NCBI GenBank assembly: GCA_937775205.1
Contig: CALKBX010000005.1
Location: 205,087-269,086 of the forward strand
Direction: 5' to 3'
Origin: an uncultured Verrucomicrobiae bacterium
Lineage (GTDB): Bacteria > Verrucomicrobiota > Verrucomicrobiia > Limisphaerales > UBA1100
Length of the DNA stretch: 64,000 nucleotides
Each line of letters starts with the position of its first letter. The first letter of the stretch is position 1. The notes under the pieces were generated by a model that saw only the letters and a list, made by a program, of their open reading frames with translations, made no database searches and was not told the origin of the DNA. Made by a program: the position numbers and the translations under genes. Shown one piece after another: positions 36,221 to 45,721 of this stretch.

Positions 36221-37027
36221 CTACTTCGGCGGCGCGCACCGGCTACACGGCCTATACTTCTGCCGCGCCAACCCCAACGCCATCTCAATCTTCGACTTGG
36301 CTAGAAAGCGGCAGCTGTCCCGGTGATACGTGCCTCCGGTTCGAGTCACGAACACCTTCGCCTTCATGTCAGCAGCGGGCGGCTTGGCCACAGACTTGAG
36401 CAGCGGCGGCCCGCACACCCCGCACGCCGTGTATTTGCCCAGCACACGTTGCAGTGTGGTCGGCACCTTGGACTTGGTCACAAACCGGCAATCTTCCCGG
36501 TGATACTTCGTACCGGTGAGGCTGACAAACACCGCCGTGTTCGGTTGGCCGATTTCAATCAGGGCAACGCCCTTGCCGCGCCGGAAATCCCACGGGGGCG
36601 TCTGATTAGGCTGCGACCAAATCCCGCGCTTGGCCGCCTTTGCCTTGGTCTCCGCCGCTGCCATTGTCTTGTCCTTGCTGTAAAACTTGTAGTGCCACGC
36701 CAAGCCTGCCTTAACCAACTCGAGATTCACCCACTCCTCGCCGAGATACACATTGCCGAGGATGCGCTTGTAGCGGTCCATCTCGTCCCACTTCACCGTG
36801 ACGCTCTTGCCGAAAACTTTCTGCGAGAGGAATTGCTTGGCCTTGGAGCCGAATGGTTGGCGGGACTCGGGGCAGTCAATGTGCTGAAGGCGAACCTTGT
36901 GCTGCTTGTTGCCCTCGGCCAGTACGGTGATGGTGTCACCGTCAGCTACACCCACCACCTTGCCCGTAAACTCAAAGGCGGAGGCCGTGAAGGCGAGGAG
37001 GAGCGTTAGGAGAAGGAACTGCTTCAT
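36221..37027 (-). CDS. Secreted thermonuclease (SNase) with two C-terminal Cys/His units
   Basis: 268 residues from ATG 37027 (MKQFLLLTLLLAFTASAF signal). The staphylococcal-nuclease domain (about 20-150) has VVGVADGDTITVL, VRLQHIDCPE (catalytic Arg and Asp) and RILGNVYLGEEWVNLELVKA. Then two copies of a Y-H-R-x-x-C-R-F-x-x-K-S-K ... C-x-x-C-x-P-P unit follow (about 165-210 and 222-266), candidate zinc-binding or DNA-contact modules. The start follows the dispersed leader repeat. It probably degrades extracellular nucleic acid. Confidence 0.85.
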   Translation of the reverse strand: MKQFLLLTLLLAFTASAFEFTGKVVGVADGDTITVLAEGNKQHKVRLQHIDCPESRQPFGSKAKQFLSQKVFGKSVTVKWDEMDRYKRILGNVYLGEEWVNLELVKAGLAWHYKFYSKDKTMAAAETKAKAAKRGIWSQPNQTPPWDFRRGKGVALIEIGQPNTAVFVSLTGTKYHREDCRFVTKSKVPTTLQRVLGKYTACGVCGPPLLKSVAKPPAADMKAKVFVTRTGGTYHRDSCRFLAKSKIEMALGLARQKYRPCSRCAPPK

Positions 37028-37159
37028 GCCCGCCACCCTACGCCTCACCGGCACGCCTGCTCAAGGACTGAAAAAAGCCACCCCCGCCTATTACAAAAAT
37101 AATCTGATTGCCCGAACGCGTCACCGTTCTGGCCGTATCAAACGGCAGGAACGTGCCCC

Positions 37160-37250
37160 GGCTCTTGTGCCACTTTCATACACGCACACCTGTCGGCCTG
37201 AATTGAGTTGCCTCTGAAAAAGCCGGCATCATCGAACACGATTAAACGTG
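37160..37250. repeat. Degenerate copy of the right att flank
   Basis: CTTGTGCCACTTTCATACAC and the following 80 bases resemble 59684-59760 (shared CACCTGTC, GAAAAAGC, CATCA, GAACRCGATTRAACRTG), the sequence just inside the right island end. It abuts the 30-bp direct repeat at 37256. It is probably a scar of an earlier integration. The rest of 37028-37403 holds no gene. Confidence 0.4.
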
Positions 37251-37255
37251 GAAAT

Positions 37256-37285
37256 AGACTTGGGTCTCACCGTGATTGATGATTT
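37256..37285. repeat. 30-bp direct repeat flanking the DUF1587-DUF1552 pair, left copy
   Basis: 30 bases beginning AGACTTGGGTCTCACCGTGA, identical at 41809-41838. The two copies enclose 4.5 kb with the paired genes and an integrase remnant, so they may mark the ends of a mobilised segment. Confidence 0.6.
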
Positions 37286-37403
37286 GTCTGATATGATCGA
37301 CTGGATGAAGGGAGAAGGGATGTTTGACAAGCCTGCAGCCGTTTTCATTCAAAGTGAAATGCATGGTATGATGAATGGCGCACGAAAAAACCAAGTCGGA
37401 TCA

Positions 37404-39857
37404 ATGCGCAGAATGAAGGGCTTCATAAACATACCGGCTAAGCGGGGGATTGGGTTGCTGGGTATCATGGCAGCCCTGTCGGTGGCGGCAGGACTACTGG
37501 GAATCGGGCTGGTTCAAACTGCGCGTGCGGCTGGTCCAGACTTTTCACAGGACGGCGCACCTTTTTTGAAGAAGTACTGCCTTGAGTGCCATAGCGGTGA
37601 TGACCCGAAGGCGGAACTTTCTCTAGAGGGATACACGGACTCTGCATCCGTCGTCAAAGGGCGGAAGACGTTTGTAAAAGTGCTGCGGATGCTGGCTATC
37701 GGAGAGATGCCGCCGAAGAAAAAGCCACGCCCGACAGTGGTTACAGTGGAGGCGTTCACGGAGCACGTGAAGGCGGTTTGGGATTTTTCGGATCGCAACG
37801 CGAAACCGGATCCAGGCCGCGTGACCATGCGGCGACTCAATCGGGTAGAGTACCGTAACACGGTGCGCGATTTACTCGGGGTGGATTTTGATCCTACCGA
37901 AAGTTTTCCATCCGATGACATCGGACACGGGTTTGACAACATAGGAGATGTGCTCTCGCTCTCGCCGGTGTTGATGGAACGATATCTCGATGCTGCGGAA
38001 ACAATTTCGCAACGGGTCATTTCAGTGAATCCAGGAAAACCTGCGGTACGATATCTTGCCGGGATATATCTCCAGCCGGGCGGAAGCACGACAAAGAATC
38101 AGTTTCGGCGAATGGATCCTTCAGCAAAGGATGCCAAGTTATCGGGACCTTTCACTGCGCCGGGTGGTTATTTAAAACTCACGGCGGATGCCGAGTTGTT
38201 TTATCGCGCAACGTTGTATGCGGAAACAAAGAGCAAGGAGCCGGTGAAGGTGGTGTTATACATACAAGGCGGTGGTGTAAAAAAGGGGTCCAGTGCGCAG
38301 GAATTGGCGAAGGTATTCGGGGGCGAGCTGCCACGGCTGAAGGGTGCAAAGATATTAAAGACATTTGAAATTACCGCACGCGATACAAAAACCCCACAAA
38401 CCGTGGAGGTTCGCATTTCCCGGGTAGCGGTATCGAACGCTGGCATTGCATTAGTAAAACCAACCTCAGGCAAGCCACATGCGATTTTGCATATTCGACA
38501 TCTTTGGACTGAGGGCCCGTTGGAGACACGCCCAAAATCGCACTTGATGCTGCTCGGCTCGAAATCGGACAAACCGGACACAGCACGCCAGCAGGAGATC
38601 ATCGCGCACCTGTTGCAACGTGCGTACCGCCGTACGCCCACCAAGGTGGAAACCGATCGCGTGCTACAATTTGCAAACGCACAGATGGACGCAGGACTTA
38701 AATGGGAGGAGGCGATGCAAAAGGTGCTGCAGGTGGTGTTGTGCTCACCGAAGTTTCTCTTTCGCGTGGAAATGGACGACCGTCCATCTGCACCCGAATC
38801 GCGGGCGATTGATGAATTTCACCTTGCCTCGCGACTGTCCTATTTCCTCTGGAGCAGTATGCCCGATGACATGCTGCTTGATCTTGCGGCCAAACGTCAG
38901 CTCACCGCCAACCTCAATGCACAGGTCAAGCGAATGCTGGCCGATGAACGGGCGGGCGAATTGGGGCGTAACTTCGTGCAGCAATGGCTGCAGATTCAGC
39001 GACTCAAGACTGTCGCGCCGGATCCAAAGTTGTTCCCTGCGTTTAATGAACCATTGCGGCAGGCCATGTTGCGGGAAACCGAATTGTTCTTTGAGGCAAT
39101 TATGAAGGAAGACAGAAGTGTTCTGGATTTAATCGATTCAGACTTCACTTTTCTAAACGCGCCTTTGGCCAAGCATTACGGCATCACAATAACAGGTGAT
39201 GAAAAACCGAAGACATTGAAATTTAAGGGCGCTGATTTTCAGCGTGTTTTGCTTCCCGATCGAAAACGTGGCGGCTTACTCACGCAGGCGAGTGTCCTGA
39301 CAGTAACCTCTAATCCGACCCGCACCTCACCGGTAAAGCGTGGTCGCTGGGTACTCGAACAGATTCTTGGCTCGCCCCCGCCACCCCCTCCTCCAAATGT
39401 CCCTGAATTGGATGAGTCCGGGAAGACATTAAGTGCCGACACCTTGCGAAAGCGCATGGAGATCCATCGCAAGAACCCCAGCTGCGCAAACTGCCATGCG
39501 AAGATGGATCCAATCGGGTTTGCGCTGGAAAACTACGACGCTATTGGAGGCTACCGCACACAGGACGGTGGACAGGATATTGATGCGGCGGGGGAGTTTG
39601 CCGACGGGACAAAATTCAACGGATCTGAAGATTTAAAGACTATTATCAGTCAAAAGAAGGAATTGTTTGTGCGCTGTCTTTCTGAGAAGATGTTGACGTA
39701 TGCGTTAGGGCGTGGATTGTCATATTATGACCGCCCCGCAATAGAAAAAATCGCGAAGGCATTGGCCAGTAATAACTACAAATTTTCCGTGTTGGTGAGG
39801 GAAATCGTCAAAAGCGAACCCTTCGGCATGCGACGCGGGTATAAACCAGAGGATTAA
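37404..39857 (+). CDS. Secreted DUF1587/DUF1592/DUF1588/DUF1585 cytochrome-like protein
   Basis: 817 residues from ATG 37404 (ATG 37413 also possible); the frame extends to 37248 through the repeat, which looks non-coding. A long signal/anchor (IPAKRGIGLLGIMAALSVAA) is followed by a PSCyt1-like CLECHSG haem site (about 63-69), DUF1587 (MRRLNRVEYRNTVRDLLGVD), DUF1595 and DUF1592 (SRLSYFLWSSMPDDMLLDLA), DUF1588 (QASVLTVTSNPTRTSPVKRG, with GSPPPPPPPNVP and CANCHAKMDPIGFALE) and DUF1585 at the end. It pairs with DUF1552 downstream, as usual in PVC bacteria. Periplasmic; substrate unknown. Confidence 0.9.
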   Translation: MRRMKGFINIPAKRGIGLLGIMAALSVAAGLLGIGLVQTARAAGPDFSQDGAPFLKKYCLECHSGDDPKAELSLEGYTDSASVVKGRKTFVKVLRMLAIGEMPPKKKPRPTVVTVEAFTEHVKAVWDFSDRNAKPDPGRVTMRRLNRVEYRNTVRDLLGVDFDPTESFPSDDIGHGFDNIGDVLSLSPVLMERYLDAAETISQRVISVNPGKPAVRYLAGIYLQPGGSTTKNQFRRMDPSAKDAKLSGPFTAPGGYLKLTADAELFYRATLYAETKSKEPVKVVLYIQGGGVKKGSSAQELAKVFGGELPRLKGAKILKTFEITARDTKTPQTVEVRISRVAVSNAGIALVKPTSGKPHAILHIRHLWTEGPLETRPKSHLMLLGSKSDKPDTARQQEIIAHLLQRAYRRTPTKVETDRVLQFANAQMDAGLKWEEAMQKVLQVVLCSPKFLFRVEMDDRPSAPESRAIDEFHLASRLSYFLWSSMPDDMLLDLAAKRQLTANLNAQVKRMLADERAGELGRNFVQQWLQIQRLKTVAPDPKLFPAFNEPLRQAMLRETELFFEAIMKEDRSVLDLIDSDFTFLNAPLAKHYGITITGDEKPKTLKFKGADFQRVLLPDRKRGGLLTQASVLTVTSNPTRTSPVKRGRWVLEQILGSPPPPPPPNVPELDESGKTLSADTLRKRMEIHRKNPSCANCHAKMDPIGFALENYDAIGGYRTQDGGQDIDAAGEFADGTKFNGSEDLKTIISQKKELFVRCLSEKMLTYALGRGLSYYDRPAIEKIAKALASNNYKFSVLVREIVKSEPFGMRRGYKPED

Positions 39858-39860
39858 GCA

Positions 39861-41207
39861 ATGACCAACTCAACCATTTCTCGTCGGAAAATGCTCAAGG
39901 GATTGGGCGTCACAATGTCCTTGCCCTGGCTCGAATCGATGGGCCCGTTGAACGCATGGGCCGACCAACCCACGGATGGCAAACAGGACAAAGCTGTGCC
40001 TAACAGGATGGCGTTTCTGTACGTCCCCAACGGTAAAAACATGGTCGACTGGACTCCCAAGAAAGAGGGTTCGGGCTATGATCTTCCGGAAATTTTAAAG
40101 CCACTCTCCAAGGTGCAAAAAAAATTACAGGTGCTTACCGGCCTCACCGCAGATAAGGCCCGGGCACACGGCAGCGGGGGAGGAGATCACGCACGTGCAT
40201 TAGCCGCCTTCCTTACTGGCGCACATCCCAAGAAAACCGACGGCACGGACATTCGAAATGGCATCTCTGTGGATCAAGCTGCAGCACAGGCGATGGGTAG
40301 CAAAGTGCGTTTACCTTCTATCGAACTGGGTGCCGAGGCCGGTGCAATGGCCGGCAACTGTGACTCGGGCTATAGTTGCGTTTATTCTTCTACCATGTCA
40401 TGGCGCTCAGCCACGCAGCCTTTACCTAAAGAGGTAAATCCAAAACTTGCCTTCGAACGACTCTTTGGCGGAGGAAACAGCACAGACCGCACTAAACGCA
40501 ATGCCGCACGCAAGAGCATCCTCGATTTTGTAAGGGAAGATTCCAAGGACCTCAATCGCAAGCTCAGCGTGAACGACGCTCGTAAGCTTGACGAATATTT
40601 CACGGCCATTCGTGACATCGAGTTACGGATTGAGCGTGCTGCAAATTTGCCGCCGATACAAACGCCCGATTATCTCGCGCCTAAAGGCATCCCAGGAAAC
40701 TATGAGGAGCACATCCGCCTGATGTGCGATTTGATCGTGCTGGCTTTTCAGGCAGATGTGACGCGTGTGACCACCTTCGTGCTCGCCAATGAGGGCAGCA
40801 ACAAACCCTATCCCTTCATCAAAGTATCCGAAGGGCACCACGACCTTTCACATCATGGTGGGAAAGCGGAGAAAAAGGAAAAGATTCGCTCCATCAATAT
40901 TTTCCACACGCGACAACTCGCCTACCTTCTCGAGAAGCTCGACAGCGTGAAGGAAGCCGAGGGCACCCTGCTCGATCACTCAATGATCGCCTACGGAAGT
41001 GCTAACTCCGATGGCAACGCACACAACCACGATGATCTGCCTATCTTGCTGGCTGGCGGAGGCTGCGGCACCTTAAAGCCCGGCCGACACGTGCGCTATG
41101 CTGACGAAACCCCGCTCGCCAACCTCTGGATTTCCTTGCTTAATCGGATGGATATCAAAATCGCACAACTTGGGGATAGCACTGGCGGGCTGAAGCGTTT
41201 GAGTTAA
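39861..41207 (+). CDS. DUF1552 secreted (Tat) protein
   Basis: 448 residues starting with SRRKMLKGLGVTMSLPWLES, a Tat-like signal. DUF1552 blocks seen: RMAFLYVPNGKNMVDWTP, HARALAAFLTGAHPKKTDG, ISVDQAAAQAMGSKVRLPSI and NSDGNAHNHDDLPILLAGGG. It lies three bases after the DUF1587-type gene, its constant partner in Planctomycetes and Verrucomicrobia. Sulfatase/phosphatase-like fold is suggested by relation to DUF1501. Exact reaction unknown. Confidence 0.9.
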   Translation: MTNSTISRRKMLKGLGVTMSLPWLESMGPLNAWADQPTDGKQDKAVPNRMAFLYVPNGKNMVDWTPKKEGSGYDLPEILKPLSKVQKKLQVLTGLTADKARAHGSGGGDHARALAAFLTGAHPKKTDGTDIRNGISVDQAAAQAMGSKVRLPSIELGAEAGAMAGNCDSGYSCVYSSTMSWRSATQPLPKEVNPKLAFERLFGGGNSTDRTKRNAARKSILDFVREDSKDLNRKLSVNDARKLDEYFTAIRDIELRIERAANLPPIQTPDYLAPKGIPGNYEEHIRLMCDLIVLAFQADVTRVTTFVLANEGSNKPYPFIKVSEGHHDLSHHGGKAEKKEKIRSINIFHTRQLAYLLEKLDSVKEAEGTLLDHSMIAYGSANSDGNAHNHDDLPILLAGGGCGTLKPGRHVRYADETPLANLWISLLNRMDIKIAQLGDSTGGLKRLS

Positions 41208-41295
41208 ATCTCCCACCATCCTGATTCAGAGAAGTTCAAGAGGACTCTCATCTCAATCCCAATGATCTCCCAAATTCCCCGAAAAATACTGAGAT

Positions 41296-41703
41296 TTATT
41301 GAAACGAAGAATCCCACACCCCAACACATTCATTCACTGTGGGAGCAGCATAGTCGGTGTAGTTCTTGATGAAGAAATCAACACTCTCAATCAACACCTT
41401 GGCAGTCTTGTCATCATCAATCTTCAAGTGCCCCACGGTATCCAGTCGATTGAATGCCAACTGAGCCATCTGAAGTTGTTGTTCAGTTAAAGGAGTGGAT
41501 ACCAGATTGATTCCACACTCGTTTGCTTTGCTCCGACGAACGTAGATCTGGTACTGGGTTTGTGCTGACTGTTTGTCCCGTGAAGTAACTGAGTTCCATT
41601 TCCCGTCATGTTTCACCGAGAATGACCACCAGTTGTACTTCTTGCTGAATGCTGGTTCAGTGACTCTTTCAATCACTCCGTCGTATGTTTTCCTTCTACC
41701 CAT
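41296..41703 (-). pseudogene. N-terminal remnant of a second tyrosine integrase
   Basis: 135 residues starting MGRRKTYDGVIERVTEPAFS. The final part (LAFNRLDTVGHLKIDDDKTA, VDFFIKNYTDYAAPTVNECV) matches the core-binding start of Verrucomicrobia integrases, and the frame then stops. No catalytic residues remain. It indicates a further inactivated element or integrase gene inside the right element. Confidence 0.5.
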
Positions 41704-41808
41704 ACCACTATTATGGCTTCAGGTGGTGGGGAAATCCACTGGGGACTCAGAGAATTATTCGTGGATACAACTGTGTAATCTGTGTCGAGAGATGTGAGAT
41801 CTCCCGGG

Positions 41809-41838
41809 AGACTTGGGTCTCACCGTGATTGATGATTT
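41809..41838. repeat. 30-bp direct repeat, right copy
   Basis: Identical to 37256-37285. The bases after it (to 41957) translate as GLTVIDDLPETIRVGEGEK in one frame but show no recognisable gene. 41704-41808 holds nothing identifiable. Confidence 0.6.
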
Positions 41839-41957
41839 ACCTGAGACGATCAGGGTGGGTGAAGGGGAGAAGGAAGGATTTGTTCATTTAAAAGTTAAAG
41901 GCCCGCAAAACATGAACCTTATGGATATTCTTTTTGTTTCAGAAGCTTTCCCCCGGA

Positions 41958-43127
41958 TCATTCTCCAGGTTGAAGAGGCAGGCGCGCCACTTTTCCGCGC
42001 AGCCGGACTCTGCCACTGACAGGCTCGCCGGCGCGGACATCTTCCTCGGTAAAAGTCGCCATCAAAACTTCGCCGAGGGGAGTGCGCTGGTGATCGTAGA
42101 TGATGTAAATCCTGCCATCCTTGGCCTGCACGCCATCGGGATAGGTGACGTCCTCACGTTCGTCGATCATTAAGCCACCACTCCAAGTCTTGCCGTCGTC
42201 ATCCGACACGTAGGCGGTGAGTTGCTCGCGCGGGACGCGTTTGTCGAGCGGGCCATGCTTTACCAGTAGCAGACTGCCTGACATCAAACGGCGAACGAAA
42301 AAGCGTGCAGTGCAGTGCTTGATTTCGCTGCGTTGCACGGGGGTCCATGTTTTGCCCCGGTCAGTGGAAATGGTTTCGGCCAGACCCTGCATCCGCACCA
42401 GCATCCACAGTGATCCGTCTTTGCGCTCGACGATCATCGGCTCGTCCGGGCCGCGCTTTTTTGGATCGGCGATGTTGGCGGTGCCGCGAAGCGAAAAGCT
42501 TTCGCCCTGATCGGTCGACGCGTAGACCTTAATACTGTTATCCGTTTTCCATACCGACGAGGTCAGCAGCCAGTCGCCATCGGAGAGCACCGTCGGCTTG
42601 TTGAGCATGATACCGTCGCCCAGCCGACGCGGAGCGGACCACTGAAGTTCATCCGCATCGGGATTATCGCTGACAATGGCAAAGATACCATAACGTCCGT
42701 CCTGAACTCCAAAAGCCTGTCCCCAGAAAACCCACAGTCGCCCCTGTGGATCGATCCAGTTCGTCGCCGACATGGCGCGCACGCCCCGGCGGGGTAGAAT
42801 CATGAGCTGCGCGTCCGACCATGACTTGCCGTCATCGTCGCTGAAGGTTAGCACCTGATAGTTTCGCGAACTTTCCACGTCGCGTCCGTACACTGCCCAC
42901 AATCGGCCCTTCGCGGTGCGCGCGATTCCGGGGACGCCCTGACGTTTCGTCGGCGGGATGTGAAAACGCCACGGGTTGACGATGACGTGCGCGGGTTTGA
43001 GGGCAATGTCAGGATCGGCCGGCTCTGCGGCGGCGCTGAGGTCTGCAATCGCGACTGCAGCAGCTGTCGCGAAGAGAAGTGCGTTCAGGCGAAGTTTCGG
43101 GGATTTCATGGGAGTGAGTTGCATCAT
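41958..43127 (-). CDS. Exported sialidase-like (BNR/Asp-box) protein
   Basis: 389 residues with a signal peptide (to about residue 38, ending LSAAAEP). A six-bladed beta-propeller with Asp-boxes SDDDGKSW, STDQGESF, STDRGKTW and SDDDGKTW. YPDGVQAKDGRIYIIYDHQR near the end is shared with the paralogue at 47882-49132. The family includes exo-alpha-sialidases, but the Arg triad cannot be confirmed by eye. Part of a minus-strand cluster of secreted proteins (41958-51597), probably for degrading sugars or sulfated glycans. Confidence 0.82.
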   Translation of the reverse strand: MMQLTPMKSPKLRLNALLFATAAAVAIADLSAAAEPADPDIALKPAHVIVNPWRFHIPPTKRQGVPGIARTAKGRLWAVYGRDVESSRNYQVLTFSDDDGKSWSDAQLMILPRRGVRAMSATNWIDPQGRLWVFWGQAFGVQDGRYGIFAIVSDNPDADELQWSAPRRLGDGIMLNKPTVLSDGDWLLTSSVWKTDNSIKVYASTDQGESFSLRGTANIADPKKRGPDEPMIVERKDGSLWMLVRMQGLAETISTDRGKTWTPVQRSEIKHCTARFFVRRLMSGSLLLVKHGPLDKRVPREQLTAYVSDDDGKTWSGGLMIDEREDVTYPDGVQAKDGRIYIIYDHQRTPLGEVLMATFTEEDVRAGEPVSGRVRLRGKVARLPLQPGE

Positions 43128-43142
43128 TATTTCAATCAGTTT

Positions 43143-45663
43143 CTATTCTATTACCATCTTCGCGAAGCGTTCGGGCACGTGATAGCTGCGCGTGCCGGTG
43201 TGCGGAAAAGACCAGGAGGTTTTTCCTGACGGGCGGACACGCGTGCGACCGACGTTCATATACCAGGGGCTGTCCATGCCGGGCTTCGCGCCGACGACGT
43301 GGTGATTCGGATCGGCGGCTCCTTCTTCGGCATCGACGACGGGGATGCGAACGACGACGCTCCAGAAATCGTCGCCGCGCTCAGTCTTCACCGTGGCGTT
43401 CGATTTCCAGCGCTGATTCAGGCGGCCGTGGCGATCGGCGTCGAAGATTTTCCCGTCCGGATTGACTTCGATCTGGTAATACGCGTGGCCCTGGGTTTCG
43501 AGCTGGATCGCGACGCTGTCCCCGGTCCACACGTCGTCAGTCACGAATAGGTTCTTCATGTCAGGCTCGTCGCATTTGATCTCGAAAATGACCGCGCCCT
43601 CATCGTCCCAGCGAACCTTGAATCGCGTCTTGGTTCCCACTGCTTTACCGGACTCAATGTCGACCAGCGCGTAACTGCGCAAGAACTTCTTCGAGTCGGT
43701 CGGGCGACCGACAATCGTCGGCGCCTCTTTTCGGGGATCTCCCATTTCGGCCAGCCGCGCAACGGTCTGGCGCAGATCGTCCGGTTCGGGCAGCTCATCC
43801 AACATCATCGCGATACGTTGGCGGTAGACTGAATCACCGGCGGTATCGCGCGCTTTGGCGAGCATTTCGAGAAACTTCAGCCGGTCTTCGAGGGCAACGT
43901 TAGTCGCGCTCGTCGCCTTCACACCGGCGAGAATCGGAGCCTCCGTATAAGCGCGTTCAGCGAATTCGATCGCGGCCTTCATTTCGGTTGCGACGGGGCC
44001 GAAGAAGTTTTTGTAGTAATCATCGAGCAGGGCGTCGACGTCCTGATCCGCGTCCCAGTAGAGGCGGGAGAGCACGTAGAGGTTCATGTGATTCAGGGCT
44101 GGGTGATACCATTTCGCACGCCGCTGGCTGACCTCGTTGCAGTCGCCGAGCGACACGCCTTTGAGGGCTCGCATCTCGCGGGCCATGGCGTGAGGCTGGA
44201 AAATGGGAAAGGGCTCGGGCTCGTCCTCCGTGCCCCAGAGGCTGTATCGGTTGTTCTCCACGCGCAGAAGGCGACCGGGGTGGAGTTTTTCGCGCCATGC
44301 GTTTACCTGAGCGGTGAAGGATTCCCAATGCTCGTCGTTCATGAACCGGGGCCGACCGCGATTGGAAAGGAAGACGCCGACGTTGGGCGTGAATTTCTCG
44401 ACGTTTCCCGGCGGCTCGACGTAGCTGGTGTAGGCCCCGCCCGAGACCAGCCGGTCGGGGTGCGTTTTGTAGAGCGCACGACCAACGCGATCGATGAAGC
44501 CCCAGACAAGGTCGGAAGGCGACTGTCCCGCGCACTTGTCGCATTGGCAGCGTTTGAAACCGTCGGTCGGCCAGAGCGAAACATGCGGTTCGTCGTAGTG
44601 ATCGAACAGGAACTGCGCGAATTTGATCGTCTCTTGCTCGAGACCTTCGGAGCTGTAGCAGGCGGTGCCGTAACCTTTATGCGATGTGTCGCGTTTGTCG
44701 CCTATCAGTGCGTAGAAATCGGGGTGAGCCTCTTTCATGGCGTCCCTGCGGTGCACGAAAACATGACCGTGGGCATAACCGAGGTTGCCGAGCACGTGGT
44801 AGCTGGAATTGATGCCGATTCGGCGGCCCCAAATGACATCGTGCCAGGAAAAGCCTGAGTAGTTATACCAGTTGGCATAGCGCAGCGGGTAATCAGGCCG
44901 AATCGTTGTATCGCGTTCGAGATTGTCGATGCTTACCGTAGCCATCCGGGGCACGACCTCGCCCACTTCGCCGGGCATAAACCAGCGCACGCCCAGAGAT
45001 CGGAGTAAATCGTAAACGGCGTTGAGGGAACCGCCTTCGTCCTGCATCCAGAATCCACCTCCGGTCTGCGTGTGGTCGCTCTTTTGCCACAGCTCGCTGT
45101 TGTCCTCGCCATAACCTTCGAACATGACCTGGAGTTGAGCGCTCTTGTTCCAGACGGCTTTGTATAAGGTACGGTAACGGGAACCCCCAGGCAGTGTCGG
45201 TGTGTTCGGCTGTGATTCTGTCCCACTCGGCCCTGGCCTTGTCCTCGAGTTCCTGATTGCGTTTGTGGGGATACGGATTCGGCGGCGTGTAATCGAAGTC
45301 ATGCCCGATCAACGTCAGCCAGTTTTCGCCTCTGGCGATGCGGTAGGCGCCGTACTGGAGTCCTTCGGCATTGACGCCCAGTTTGTCGGTGTGTTCGCTG
45401 CGCCCGACGTAGATTTGAACCGGAGTTCCGTCGGTAGGCTCATGCACAATGGGCAAGCGCGTTTTGGTGATCTTGTGCAGATAGCGCTGCAATTCAAAGG
45501 CGGCCAGGTTCACCATGCGTGGTGGCTTTTCAGCGATGATGATTTCGGCGCGAGGCTGGCCTTCTTTGATTAAAGTCAGCGGCTCGGAAAAGACCAGGCA
45601 CCCCGTGAAAGACAGCATCACGGTAGCAATGGCGAGCGAATGGAAATAGGTGAAACGATTCAT
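43143..45663 (-). pseudogene. DUF4838 glycoside-hydrolase-like exported protein, one frameshift
   Basis: From ATG 45663: signal peptide (about 1-26) and an alpha/beta N-terminal domain (VNLAAFELQRYLHKITKTRL). The frame then breaks in a run of five C on the plus strand (45184-45188) and resumes as YRTLYKAVWNKSAQLQVMFE. The large part includes VRWFMPGEVGEVVPRMATVS, the DUF4838 barrel (FDHYDEPHVSLWPTDGFKRC, CQCDKCAGQSPSD) and a C-terminal CBM9-like domain. About 839 residues if repaired. Either a recent pseudogene or a base error at the homopolymer. Confidence 0.75.
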
Positions 45664-45721
45664 GGTTGGTAGCCTTATTGATTGATTGGAGTTGTTAGAG
45701 ATATTGATTGATTAGAGTTGT

